DNA of 64,000 bases from Chiua virens (taxonomy: Eukaryota > Basidiomycota > Agaricomycetes > Boletales > Boletaceae), in assembly GCA_019787685.1 (NCBI GenBank), contig JAHNUO010000008.1, forward strand, positions 806,001 through 870,000. The letters are read 5' to 3'. This document shows positions 35,520 to 46,856 of this stretch, piece by piece. The notes beneath the pieces were generated by a model, which saw nothing but the letters and a program-made list of their open reading frames with translations, was not told the DNA's origin and searched no databases. Position 1 is the stretch's first letter, and each line of letters begins with the position of its first letter. Both the position numbers and the translations under genes were made by a program.

Positions 35520-37716
35520 ATGAAAATCAGCAAAAAGATTGAGCAGTCCACAAAGGAAGGCAAAATATGGTGGTCTTTTGAATACTTCCCTCCGAGGACC
35601 GCTCAGGTCTGCATCAATTTGCTTTCCACATTTAATCTCTCTTACTCTCCTCTAGGGTCTCCAAAACCTGCTAGGATCGTATAGAGCGCATGCGAGCGTT
35701 AGGCCCCGAATTTATAGACATTACCTGGTAAGTCTCCTTTCTGCCCTACTCACAGAGCGCTCACTCGTTCACAGGAATGCTGGTGGTCGCACGTCCGATC
35801 TCACATCGGAAATGGTCAAGACGTGTCAGGGCCTTCTTGGCATCGAAACTTGCATGCACTTGACATGCACAAACATGCCACGAGAAAAGGTCGATATCGC
35901 CCTCGCGGTAGGTCGTGTTCGAAAGTCAGACGTCAGTGTCTGCAACTCACAGAATTGGCGTAGGAAGCAAAGCAACACGGGTGCCGAAACGTCCTTGCTC
36001 TCCGTGGAGACCCACCCGCAGGCAAAGATGAATGGGAAGCGGTCGAAGGTGGTTTTGTCCATGGAATCGACCTCGTCAGACACATCCATAAGCATCACGG
36101 TGACTACTTTGACATCGCAGTTCCTGGCTTCCCCCAAACCCAACTTCTCCCACCGGAAGAGCGCGAGCTCGAAATGAAATATCTCAAGGAGAAGATCGAC
36201 GAGGGGGTGGACTTCATCTTCACCCAAATGTTTTACGACGTTGATATCTTTATCGACTGGGCCAAAGCTGTCAGAGCAGCCGGAATAACTGTTCCCATTG
36301 TTCCTGGCATCGCTCCAATCCAGACGTGGAATGGGTTCTTGAAGGCAACAAGCCTCGCAAAGACCCAGATACCACAGTTCCTCACGGATGCCTTGGAGCC
36401 TCACAAGAACAACGACGAGAAGGTCAGGGAGATAGGTACAAAACTGGTCGCGGAGATGTGCCGCAAGATCCTCGATGCAGACCTCGGTATAAGAGGACTT
36501 CACTTTTACACCATGAACCTGGAGAAAGGTAGCAAGATGCTGCTCGAGGAACTGAACTTGGTCCCACGAATTGAGACCATCAAGCCCCTACCGTGGAGAC
36601 AAGTACGCCGTGAATTTTACTTTACACACATTCTAATTTGAGCATATTTGTAGTCTCTCACGCCCAATCGTCGACAAGAGAACATTCGACCAATATTCTG
36701 GGCAAACCGTGCCAAGTCCTATTTGTCACGCACAGAAAACTGGGACGAGTTCCCTAACGGACGTTTTGGTGACTCTCGGAGTCCTGCATATGGTGAATTA
36801 GATGGCTACGGTGTCTCGCTGAAACAAACGGCAAGTGACTTCTATATATCTTTCCTTCCGTGTGCTTGAGCTCTTTCGATCAACGCAGAAGGAGGAAGCT
36901 TTGAAACTCTGGGGTGAACCCCAATCTTTTTCTGATGTCGCCGAACTGTTCGCTCAGTTCTGCGAGAAGCAGCTTGCGGCACTTCCTTGGTCAGATCAGG
37001 TCGTCTCGTCAGAGACTGCTGTTATTGCTTCAAACCTAGCGACTATGAATCGACTGGGCTTCCTGACTATCAACTCACAACCTGCTGTCAATGGGGCAAA
37101 GAGCAATGATCCACAGTTTGGCTGGGGCCCAAGTAATGGTTATGTATATCAAAAGGTCAGTACAATATACCCTACTTCTCATGTGCAACGATGGGGCATT
37201 TATGGAACTAAATTCAGGCATATCTGGAATTCTTTGTGGACGGTGACCTGTTAGAGCTGCTCATCTCCCAGATTGAGCTCGACCCCAATATGACATACTA
37301 TGTTCTCAACAAGCAAGGCGACCTGCGCACAAACACTCACTCGGATGGGCCGAATGCTGTTACCTGGGGTGTATTCCCAAACAAAGAGATCATCCAACCC
37401 ACCATTGTCGAGGCCATCAGCTTCATGGCATGGAAGGTGCGCATTCGAATGTATTGTTAGGGTTGATGCAATGGGAGACTCATCGGTCTTTCAGGACGAG
37501 GCTTACGAACTGGGTTGCAAATGGGCCTACGTGTACGATGCTGGTTCACCATCACGCAAGCTCGTCATGGATATCATGGATAATTCTTACCTCGTGAACG
37601 TGGTACACAATGACTTCAAGGAGCCGGACGCCATATTTGTCCCCTTTGTTAAGGCTGGCGAAGAGTACGCAGCATCACACCCTCACAAAGGAACGTCGAA
37701 CGGTTTCGTGAACTAA
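35520..37716 (+). CDS. MET13: Methylenetetrahydrofolate reductase
   Basis: Reduces 5,10-methylene-THF to 5-methyl-THF for methionine synthesis,using FAD and NAD(P)H. Exons: 35520-35606, 35656-35727, 35775-35907, 35964-36602, 36654-36830, 36889-37155, 37218-37436 and 37495-37716. The catalytic TIM-barrel half shows [61 protein letters not shown] and [13 protein letters not shown]. The eukaryotic regulatory half, which binds S-adenosylmethionine, shows [57 protein letters not shown] and [13 protein letters not shown]. The intron 36831-36888 is GC-AG. The second exon needs one base fewer: a doubled G near 35671 shifts the frame between NLL and [15 protein letters not shown]. It looks closer to Met13 than Met12, but this is a judgement. 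Confidence 0.92.
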
Positions 37717-38117
37717 GGTTCACATTGACTATCTGTATTATCGGTTCTGATCATTTTCCCTCGCATTTGGCGAACTCCATTGGTATGATCCAACTCACAG
37801 CATTCATTTTCATGATAGTACGGGTTCAACCCCCGTACCCAGACGCACTGCATATTTTATGATATCCCCCTGTATCCTCTTCATTTTGCATCAACTGCTC
37901 CCTTGTATCGCTGATTCATTATTGCATCAACTGCTTTACACCTTTGCATCCTTACACTGTCGTCTCCAATATACATTTCCTAGGACGACAGATTCATGTA
38001 CTGTAACAAGCTCTAGGAGCGAGTAATAGTAGAATCCGATGTGTGGTCCGCGTGGCCGCACTCAGCAGCATTGTTACATTCCAGGAACAAAGGTTACAAC
38101 TAACGCATTACAAACAT
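37717..38117. other. Convergent 3' spacer between MTHFR and ELMO genes
   Basis: 401 bp between two converging stops. It carries the tRNA-like hairpin listed separately and otherwise nothing recognisable. Confidence 0.5.
37818..37838 (+). other. tRNA T-arm-like hairpin
   Basis: GTACGGG and CCCGTAC form a perfect 7-bp stem around the loop TTCAACC. The loop and stem resemble the T-arm and pol III B box of a tRNA. No matching acceptor or anticodon arm can be folded around it, so it is not a complete tRNA. It lies 102 bp after the MTHFR stop codon, probably in that gene's 3' UTR. Confidence 0.5.
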
Positions 38118-41005
38118 TTAGAGCAAATCGGAGAAGAAAAAGTCGGTGTTGGAAGGAGGAGGACCCGCCACCAATCCACTGGGTATATCAACCTTTTCCC
38201 CTGTGAGGTCTGCGATGGACGCGCATTCAGTCCCACAAGTACCTGCCAGGTAGACACAAACAACGCACCGAGAAGTTTGATTTTCAGGCCGATCTCAGTG
38301 AGTGCTTTAATGTAACCAGCAGTTTCGTCAGAAGTGACATGGCCACTATCTCGCCGGAGCATGTTCAAGCCATCCGTCCAATCCGCCCACGTTGACTGAT
38401 CCGTGGCGATTTGATCCGCCAACGAACCTTCGGTCACTGTCAACAGGGAAAAGGAAAGAGGCGATGGCGTCTGAGAAGTAGGCAAATCGACGTGATTATG
38501 CAAGGTGCTCGAAGAGGGAAGACAGGTGCCAGTCACAATCTGGCTGATCGCGGCAATCTCGATGCGATCTGGAAGGTCTTCTAGTCCGCTTCGAACCTCA
38601 AACTTGGTGGAGCTGTCCACGTAGTGCAAATATTTGTGACCGTTATCCTGGAAGCCCCTCCGTGAACAGAGAATCAGACGATGGAGAGCGGATGGGCTCC
38701 TACCAGGCGCATAAATCTCCAGGGTGCATTGGGCCGCTTAAGGGTCCCTGCCTGAGCGGGAGCAACACCATTGATGAACCAGGCACCCTGTAATAGACAG
38801 TGTATCCGTTGTTGACGAACAAACTCCGCAGATTCCCTCATAAGCTTCTCCTTCAGGTTCCTGGTGAACGTGAACATGGCGCTCTGAGCTCAAAGGATGA
38901 CGTACGTACCGGACCGGTACCTTGTTCAACACATCGTCTTCTGCTTCTAGCTCTTGCATTTGACGATCCCGGACCGCGCGATACTCACATTCTAGGAACT
39001 CCTGTTCAAGTGTATGCCAAGGTTTTGTATTCTCCCGCTGCAAGGCTACTTTGACCCTTTTCGATAACTATCGTCAAAAGTGTATCAAACGGCGAGACGG
39101 AAGACCTACTGGCTTCGAGTTAGTGCTACGATCCGACTAAAGTCATCACTAGCAGATCCACTTTCGCTCCACATCCGCAAGAAGAAATGCATTGCCAATG
39201 TGTGAACTTTGTAGAAATTGAGGAAGAATGGCTGGAAGGTCGTCGGAGTCGAGTCTACAGGATATGTCAGACTTTGTGAAGTAATGGACTAGGAAAATGT
39301 ATGCACAAGCCGGTGCGAAAATAGCCCAGTGCTCGGAGAGCAGTTCAACGACCTCATTGGACGCTCTGGCTATCGGACAACGACGTTCTTCAGGTCGACT
39401 TAATTGCTCGAGAACGACCTGATATCTGACATGAGTAAAGTCCCTCTAGGGATCCGACTGTGTTCAATACCTTGGAGAAGAACTCTGAGTCATTACGAAC
39501 GAAGTGGAACAGACAGTCAAGGCCGAGAAGCCCGGCTTCCTGAAACTGCTCAATAACATTCTCACTGGAGAACCCAAGTTTTCTCCATTTCACTCCCTGG
39601 CCATCCGGATCGACCTCTTCATGAAGTTTGCTGCTATCCCAGATGTATTGAAGTAGAGAAGCATGTGTAGGCTCTGCCTCAGGTTCTACCAATGTTGTTT
39701 TCTTCCGATAGGTTACACGGATCATGTTTGCTTGGAAATCCAAAATAGAGGATGTCAGATCGTCAATAACATGAGATGTCATGAGACGCTGAGGGCATCG
39801 TTTAGTTTGTCGGCGAGCGAGAGTGCAGAATGGACTTACAATGACAGCCTTTCTGACATTCAGTTGTTCAAGTTCAGAGATAAACTCGTCCCACCTAGTA
39901 TCATTGACGTGAGACAAGAGTGAGTTAATGAGCATCAAACTGCGCAAACAGTGAGTCAGTGAATCTATGCCAACAACCGAGAGCATTACATGCCTGTTCA
40001 ATGCCATAGCAGTATCGGCACTTCCCAAACGGTTGATGACTGTTTCCAAAGCTCCCTTCCCTCGTTGCATCTGCTCAAATACACGCTCGAATCCGAACTT
40101 ATATACTGAGTCTGGTGGTAGTTGAGGTGGGCTCCTACTTGAACTAGCCAAGAGTGGGCCTGGCGCATTCACGGGGCCAGCTTCCACAAGCTTCTTTAAG
40201 ATCGCTGTCGCAGGTCGACAGACATTAATGAGGGAATTTGGTGACGCGAGTATCTCCACTATTTTGAAAATGAACTCGTCGTTGAGCGTAGACCAACCAT
40301 ACTCCAGGTCCATTAAATTTTGCACTGCTGTAAGCGCATACTTGAGGAAGGGTTGTCCGAATTAGTAGGATTGACAGATAGACTCCGAAGACCTACTGCA
40401 AGGGTATTTCCGTGTTCAGTATATATGACATGGACAAGAGCTTGGAGGCCGTCACGATTGAGAAACTCTTGGGCGAATTTTTCTTCCTAGGGGACCATCA
40501 GCCAGACTAATGGATGGAGGATGAAGAGCACACTTTGATGAATTTGTGCAACGAGAAGAGTGACAATCTCAGTGTCTTTTCGTCAGGATATGTGAGTTTC
40601 TGGATAATCTCTGCAGCCTCAATGTGGGAGGCATTGACTAGCCTAGGATGGCGAGTGTGAGAGGCGGAGTGACAGGATCATCTTGGAGGAAAAGAGGGAC
40701 CTTAAATGGACTTTGTTCTTGATCTTCTTTCTGAGATTATCGTTTGCCACGAGCTCATCGGTGTCACGGTCTCTCAAAGCAAAATGAGTTGCCGGGTCGG
40801 TGACCTTGAGGTTGACGCAAAGCTGACGCACGACGTCCTCGACAGTTAAAGTGGGATCGATGCGAGCTCGAACGGTGACACCATCTTTTGTGGTGACATT
40901 GTTGGTCGGAACGAGTCCACTGGAGGATCCTTTTGGTAGCGACCCATTGGTGGTAGGGGCCGCGAGTGTGGTGCGTGGGGCACCGGAAGCACTGCTGGAC
41001 GACAT
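38118..41005 (-). CDS. ELMO/CED-12 domain protein
   Basis: Predicted partner of a DOCK-type guanine exchange factor that activates Rac-like GTPases in polarity. Exons: 41005-40701, 40642-40534, 40486-40397, 40340-39990, 39939-39840, 39788-39471, 39418-39307, 39254-39110, 39056-38910, 38860-38704, 38647-38269 and 38209-38118. The N terminus has a ubiquitin-like segment (VRARIDPTLTVEDVVRQL, LRKKIKNKVHLR). Armadillo-like repeats follow (EFLNRDGLQALVHVI, ALTAVQNLMDLEYGW). The ELMO core contains VKWRKLGFSSENVIEQFQEA and GLLGLDCLFHFVRNDSEFF. A PH-like C-terminal domain (QGAWFINGVAPAQ, then KYLHYVDSS) ends FFFSDLL. The junction at 39940-39989 is one base out of phase, so either another splice site is used or one base is wrong. 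All other joins are clean. Confidence 0.85.
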
Positions 41006-41384
41006 GGTATGGGATGAAGAGAGGAATAATGTCGCAGGAACTGATTGGCGGGCGGACTACGGGTTCGGGATCCGCGCTCGTGGGTGGGGTGCAACCTATG
41101 AAAGACGGTCAAGAAGGGATAAACGATGACAAGGAAATGATCAGAAAGCATGAATGTCGTCTTTTTCGTACGAATAGATCCGACTGACGTGCAAATACAA
41201 GAAACTCGTCATCTGGAAGAAAAAGTGAAAACGTAACTCACCAGGATGGAAAACGAGTGTAGACAACGAGCGGACGTCTTGGTGGGTCGGTAGTAAGTTG
41301 GCGTGAGATGTCGTCGGCGGCTGACTTGTCTAATATCGACCACCATGAAGTCACCCAGTCCGCATTTCCCCCCACCCAGCCTCC
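41006..41384. other. Divergent promoter region
   Basis: 379 bp between the ELMO start (minus) and the next plus-strand ORF. Only shadow ORFs are seen and no element was recognised. Confidence 0.4.
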
Positions 41385-42181
41385 ATGGACCGCAAGACAT
41401 CCCGCCCGACGCCTCTCAGGCTCGTGCAGCCCATCGAATCGCGTCGTTATATCATTCTCGACGCCCATTCGTACTTGCCCTCTCCAGTCTACCCATTCGA
41501 GCGACAACCCATCCTCCAAGACGACCGTCTCGCTTGGCAGGTACGTTACCATCCCGCTGCTTGCCGACTTGCGTTTCTTCTCCATGTGCAGTTGTTGCAT
41601 TCCTCCCCGCTTGTTCAGGTCCATCCCCGCGTCGTGTTATCGAAGACGGTCAATCATCATTGCCACGACTCTGTAGACAGTCGCCCCAATCGCGGCTCTT
41701 TTCACTCTTCGACATCGTATCGTTCATTGACTCCGCCGATCAGCCCTCCAGTGTTATCGCCACGTGCACGAGATACAGAGTATTCGTATAAACGCCATGG
41801 AAGGACCTTCGCACTCGTCCCAGCAGAAGTGAACGGGGAGCACGTTTTCACCCACGTCGCCGTGAACGCACAAGTCAGCGACAACAATCTCAAGGCACAT
41901 TCCAGCTACTCTTCAATTCCACCGGCGGACGGTCTTCCAGAGGACATGCAAGACGTGCTTCGGCAGTTGGACGACTTGGCAACCTGGGTTAAAGCAACTT
42001 CTTCTACCGGGGATTGCTTTTCCTGATGTTACATCGACTGCGCAAGCGACTCGCCTCATTAGACACGACCTTCAGTATCCAAGCCAAGAACCGTTGCCCG
42101 ACAAAGGGAAGAAGCGCTTGCTATCGGCTAGCCCGCTTGGTGGCGGATGTAGTATTTCTCGAGACCTTGTCGTACGCATAA
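41385..42181 (+). CDS. Uncharacterised protein
   Basis: Begins MDRKTSRPTPLRLVQPIESR. A likely intron follows from about 41541 to 41620, with candidate acceptors at 41591 and 41620. The next segment contains RSLTPPISPPVLSPRARD and ends its frame with LPEDMQDVLRQLDDLATWVK. Near 42000 the coding signal moves to another frame, FYRGLLFLMLHRLRKRLASL, and runs to TAA at 42179-42181. This is a frame break or an unusual intron. The basic, helical C terminus and a Pro/Ser-rich middle are the only visible features. No family was recognised. Confidence 0.45.
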
Positions 42182-42852
42182 CTTTCCAATCCCCTTCTGG
42201 TGTTTCAAGTACCCACTCAGCCTCTAGGAATCCTCGAGAGGCGCAGCTGATCCCACCCTCATATCACCTGATACCCACAGTAAATCAGAAGGGTTTATAT
42301 ATATGCCTAGTGTACGTGCAGCCTCTTGGGTCTCTAAGTGTCTAATGCATCCCTTACGTTTTCAATTTCCCTTTGCATAGTGCGATACACCTGAATTCCT
42401 CGTAGGCAGTTCCAGTTCTCCGATTGTGTACCCCGTTTGCGGTTACTCGAGCCATCCTTCCCGGTGCTCTCCTCACGGCCTGGATCTAACGCATGACATC
42501 CCGTACCATCGCCGTTTTCTTGAGCGCCGATCCGCTCCTTGTCCTGCGCCGATTTCGCCGCTGATTTCTCCGCCATTGGGAAGGACTTCATTCAAGGCAC
42601 TGTTCCAGCGTTCCATTACACCATCGCGTCCGAGTATTCCTTCGAGTCATGTGCCTGTTGAGAACGCGTTGCGTCAGGGGAAGAGGATACGTTTGCCATG
42701 GCTGAGGATCTGATGTATCGCTGTGACAACAGCAGGGTATTGTATGCTACACATGTATCTGAATTTCTTCTCATCTTTGACTGGGGTTTGTATGATAATT
42801 AATATTAACTGTAAGGCCTCAAGGCATCAACCGCCGTGAACGCAGTCGCTCC
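42182..42852. other. Intergenic, possible unassigned coding fragment
   Basis: 671 bp. A plus-strand stretch ending at 42713 (...SITPSRPSIPSSHVPVENAL, then IRLPWLRI and TGA) has a protein-like look. A Lys/Glu-rich antisense ORF (42334-42591) overlaps it. Neither can be tied to a gene model. Confidence 0.3.
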
Positions 42853-44899
42853 ATGCCATTACCAGCTTTCCCGGAAATGTTGCCGGAGGAAAAGGTCAGC
42901 CTCCATAATGAACCGTCAGCCACCATTGCTTTATCTTCCCATGTTAGCCTCCTGTTTTACCGTCCCTTCTCCCTTGGTTTGGATCTTCCTGGCCTAACCA
43001 TCATGCCCCCCCGACAGTCGATACCACGTATACGTGTTGAGTTCCTGGATGGCTCTCCGCGCACCTTGTCTCCGTCAAGCACCCTTGACATCACAGATAT
43101 CCTGAGCCAAGTCAAACGCTGGCCGAAGTTGTTGGCCGAAGATTTCGCCTTCGATAAAGCTGACAACGCCTTGTACCTGGAAGATGGCTACTTGGAAGAA
43201 GTTCCTCCCTTTCCCATGGAGCGACGACCCACACTCTTCTTCCTGAATTCCCATCGCATGCGGCTTCTCTTACCCACACGTCGACTTACCTTCGAGCTGG
43301 GTGAGTATTGCGGGGATGAAGAAGACACTCGTCCTCTCGTGACAGCCCCGACAATCCCACGCATGAAATTAATCATGAAGGAACAACTGTATGTGCGGAA
43401 GTGGGTTGTGAGTTCCACATCCATAACCTGTCCGGGTGTGTGCTTACTCAGGGAAATAGGATGCTCTAACGTCAAACAACCCTCCGAAACATATCCCTTG
43501 GACGTGCGAGAAGCCTGCCACGAAAAGGAAATCGATCGCAGAATGCTCCGTACATCCCCCTGATACGGTCAACTCTTCTGCTGAGCGGCGCAAGACCGTT
43601 CAAGGACGTTTGCGCGTCATTGATACGAACAAACCTCTGGTAAACACTGATCAGGTGGTCCATTCGGGAGTCTTTTCCCCCACTCGTACTTCAGCAGAGT
43701 CTCACGCATCAACATCGCGGGTTCTTCCTAACCCCGCGGATGTCGATTCTGGCACTTTCCGCGGAGAGTTAAACCTCTCTCACACCCCGCCCCGGTCCGT
43801 GAGGACTTCACAAGCGTCTTCGACACCAACCCCACGCTCTTCTAGATCGAAGATTGGAACGGTACCAACTACACCCGACGCGCCTTTAGCTGCTCGCCGT
43901 GGAAAGTCGCTGGGTGGCCTGACGTTGAAAGAGTGTGTCATCGAACAATTGGAATATCCAGACATTCCGACCGCCTTTCGGGGTTCCCCAAGTGTCTGGT
44001 CACCCCGATTTGATGCGTCCCCTGTTCCGTTCTATACAGATCATCAGAGCATGATCTTAGACCTCAGGTCAAAATGCGCTGCGCTGGAAAACGGGACCCA
44101 TGCATACGTCCAGGAACCTCTATCTCCACAGGAAGGGGTGTCTCTTACCTCGCCGGGTTCGGACGAGTGGGCATTTGCACGGGGACTTGCTACCTTCGAT
44201 GACGACTACTCTGGATGGAGCGACAGACAGGTTCCTAGGGAGATCATCACCGATATAAGCATCTTCCTGCCAATCGATTCGTCAACGCCTGCGAAGGTCC
44301 CTCTTACTGCGCGCTCCAAGTGTATACCTCGATCTGATTTGGCACCTCCACTGCAATCATCCATCCCTCCTGCTAGTGGCCCTCCAGATCTTCCACTGCC
44401 TCCTCGCCCCGCGATTGTCAGCCCATTGACACCTCCCTACGTAAGAGGCATACTGAAGAAATCGAAGAGCGTTCGTTTCGAGGATATGATCACCAAGGAA
44501 TCGCAGGATAACACTCCGCCTGTCGCTCCCCCTCCTCAACCTCCGTCGGGATCGCCACCGCCATCGCTTCTTGCTGTTCCCTCCGTGAGATCATGCACAC
44601 CGATGCCGAATGCCGCCAAACCGTCAAGTGGACTAGCCCCCGCCAAAGAAGTGCCAGTGCTTAGCGAGACTACACAGGAGAAGAAATCCGTTCCAAGATC
44701 GCGACTGCCTCCCAAGCGAATCAAGGTTTACGGAAACATCGAGCCCAAACATCCCGAGGTCGGCCACTCGCCAGAAACATCCAAACCAACTTCGACAGTG
44801 ACTCCGGTTGAGCGTCCGTGTCGAAACCTGCATGGAAAGGAGAACTCGAAGCCCGCTGCAGTTCCTCAAAGCTCAAACGAAACACTTGTCTATCGTTGA
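42853..44899 (+). CDS. Uncharacterised 664-residue protein with an RVxF-like motif
   Basis: Two exons (42853-43407, 43460-44899; 52-nt intron with GTGAGT donor and AATAG acceptor) join in frame to 664 residues. The N-terminal ~185 residues are ordered-looking (RIRVEFLDGSPRTLSPSS, VKRWPKLLAEDFAFDKADN, PPFPMERRPTLFFLNSHRM). The rest is disordered and rich in Ser, Pro and Thr. Near residue 530, RGILKKSKSVRFEDM contains K-S-V-R-F, a consensus protein-phosphatase-1 docking motif of the RVxF type, in a context like known PP1 regulators. A second internal Met at 43003 could be used instead. No enzymatic domain was recognised. Confidence 0.7.
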
Positions 44900-45104
44900 G
44901 ACAGACGTACGGAAAGGGATCGAAGGAACTGCGAGAAACCGACTCTCGACTCCGCTACGGAATATCTTCCGTTTTAGATAGAGTACTGAGAAATATACAT
45001 GTTGCATGTTTCACACTCCCTTCATAACACACTCGTTCAGAATGACACGCTGTCAAATAGCCTTTTTGTGGGTGAGATAGTTCAAAAAAGGACGTGGAAA
45101 TGTC

Positions 45105-45186
45105 GGCCTGGTGGTCTAGTAGTATGATTCCTTGTTAGGGTAGTCCTGAATCGAGGAGGTCCCGGGTTCAATTCCCGGCCAGGCCC
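45105..45186 (+). tRNA. tRNA-Pro (anticodon AGG) with 10-nt intron
   Basis: The cloverleaf folds by eye. The acceptor GGCCTGG pairs with CCAGGCC (45179-45185), with discriminator C at 45186. The D arm is GTCTAGTAGTATGAT. The anticodon stem CCTTG (45131-45135) pairs with CGAGG (45152-45156). The T arm is CCGGG-TTCAATT-CCCGG. The anticodon loop reads TTAGGG, giving anticodon AGG, and is interrupted by about 10 extra bases (TAGTCCTGAA) one base 3' of the anticodon, the usual place for nuclear tRNA introns. Without the intron the tRNA is 72 nt. A T-run follows at once. Confidence 0.93.
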
Positions 45187-45495
45187 AGATTTTTTTTTCG
45201 GCTTTCATTTCTCATTCTCTAGTGCTATTTACGTGAAATGGTGTGATTCCGGACGTGGGAAGATGCAATCTTCGAACGAAGCTGGTCTATATACCCCGAC
45301 TTGGTCTAATTGCTATCACTAGTACACACTCAGATCGATCATGATGCACGATGTGTCTTCTGGTCCCGAAGTATCGCTAGTAGATCCGATTCGAGAAGTT
45401 ACTTGATTGTCAAACAGACTCGGAGGAGTAATACAAACTAATACACATTGACCGCCATTTTTTTTCCGCCGATCGTCTAGTCTGAATCACTTCAC
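45187..45495. other. Spacer between tRNA-Pro and the GST gene
   Basis: About 300 bp. It begins with the poly-T terminator and includes a second T8 run near 45459. No gene is seen. Confidence 0.5.
45190..45198 (+). terminator. Pol III poly-T terminator of tRNA-Pro
   Basis: Nine consecutive T residues begin 4 bp after the tRNA 3' end, a strong RNA polymerase III stop. Confidence 0.85.
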
Positions 45496-46294
45496 TCAAT
45501 TCACTGAGGCGTAGCCTGCCTTCTCTACTGCATCAAGGTAGGTAGCCCACCGCCCGTTGTGCCACGTCGCGAAATCATCTTTCCAGATGGTATTGATGAT
45601 CTTAATCCAAGTGAGCCATCCAGCGAGCACACCGTCCGCATAAGACACGGTGTTGCCCAGCACAAACTTTCCCTCGCTCTTGGCCAACCACCCGTCGACC
45701 GCGTTGAACGCCTCCCTACCCTTGGCCACGTCAGCTTGACGCGTCGGGCCCTCTGGCGAGAACTCCTCGATCTTCTTGCCAAACGAAGCCTCACGAGTCC
45801 TCCTAAAGTACACCTCGCTGGGAGGGTTCAGGACGACACAGCTGGCGGCGAGTTGCAACGGAAAGAGTCCACCGAGGGCACCGACGATACCGCTCTCAAA
45901 GGCCGCGATGAGCGGCTTTGTGCCCGCCGGGAAGAGGGTGGCCCCGCGGTTGGGGTACGTGGCGTCGAGGTACACGGCGATCAGAAAAGAATCCGAGACG
46001 ACCTTGCCAGTGTTGGGGTCGCTGATGATGGGGAGGGTGTATGCGGGCGAGCCGTCGTCTTTGGTGCCGGTGGAGGGCGCGCCGATCTTTTTGGCAAGGG
46101 CTTCAATGTCGGGGTATTCCACCCACTCGGTCTTGTAGGGGACACCCTTGATGTTGAGTGCATATCTGCGATTGCGTTCAGCCCCACGACATTCCCGCCG
46201 GGATGTAATCTCACCTCGTCTTCCATGTGTTGGGGGACCACGCGTTGATTCCCAGTTTGCTAGGGATATCGTAAAAGACGATTGGGGATGACAT
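45496..46294 (-). CDS. Glutathione S-transferase (fungal etherase-like class)
   Basis: Conjugates glutathione to electrophiles or cleaves ether-like bonds. Two exons (46294-46215, 46165-45496; 49-nt intron) give 249 residues with no break. The N-terminal thioredoxin-like domain begins MSSPIVFYDIPSKLGINAWS, then TWKTRYALNIKGVPY and EWVEYPDIEALAKKIGAP. The cis-Pro and Ser pair appear in TLPIISDPNTGKVVSDSFLI. The all-helical C-terminal domain contains GWLAKSEGKFVLGNTVSYAD. The combination of WSPNTWKTRYALN and WVEYPDI fits the mushroom GSTFuA/etherase-like group, which is often expanded in wood decayers. The subgroup assignment is an inference. Confidence 0.88.
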
Positions 46295-46856
46295 CGTGAA
46301 CTAAATGGTATCTACAGGAAGAGAATCAGGGTCTGGCTTTTATGGTGGCCGACGTTGAGAATGCGGGGAGACATTGTGGCCCCATTCTATGTTTATCGCA
46401 ATATTCTCCTCCCCGATCAGACTTGGAACAGAAAGCAACATGCTCGAGAAAAATATCTGGCAAGAAAACTGCAGTAAACTGTACAACGGGAGGTATGGAC
46501 TATATTTCTTACAAAGCCTGCCACTGGATCTTCCCAGGTCCCTGGTCGTCATGACTAATGTTGGTACAAAAATACACCACTCCCAAGGATCACCGAGGTC
46601 CAGACTATTGTTATATCAGCCAGGGAAAGGAAGTTTTCCTTTCAACCTCCTCTACGGCCATGGGGGAACCCACGTGTACTCCCTCTTCCAGCAAAACCAA
46701 CACGAAATATCGATAACCTGGGAATACCCGACGAACCAGGAGGGTTGGTAGGTGTACGTTCGGAAGGTTCGGGGCCAGGGGGGAATCCACCTGGCATCGA
46801 AACTGATCCCTCTTCATCTGGATCATCCGGCTAGGTGATGATAAAAATATTTTTTG
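46295..46856. other. Spacer between GST and the F-box/RCC1 gene
   Basis: 562 bp upstream of the GST gene and downstream of the next minus-strand gene. The plus-strand ORFs here show no coding character. Confidence 0.45.

Noticed and set aside
37760..37850. Complete tRNA gene around the T-arm-like hairpin
   Set aside because: No 5' acceptor strand complements the sequence 3' of the hairpin and no anticodon stem forms.
42334..42591. Minus-strand Lys/Glu-rich ORF
   Set aside because: It overlaps a plus-strand stretch of equal plausibility; neither has a conserved motif, so no gene is called.
45559..46248. 229-codon plus-strand ORF
   Set aside because: It lies entirely opposite the GST gene, whose protein is clearly recognisable; a typical antisense shadow.
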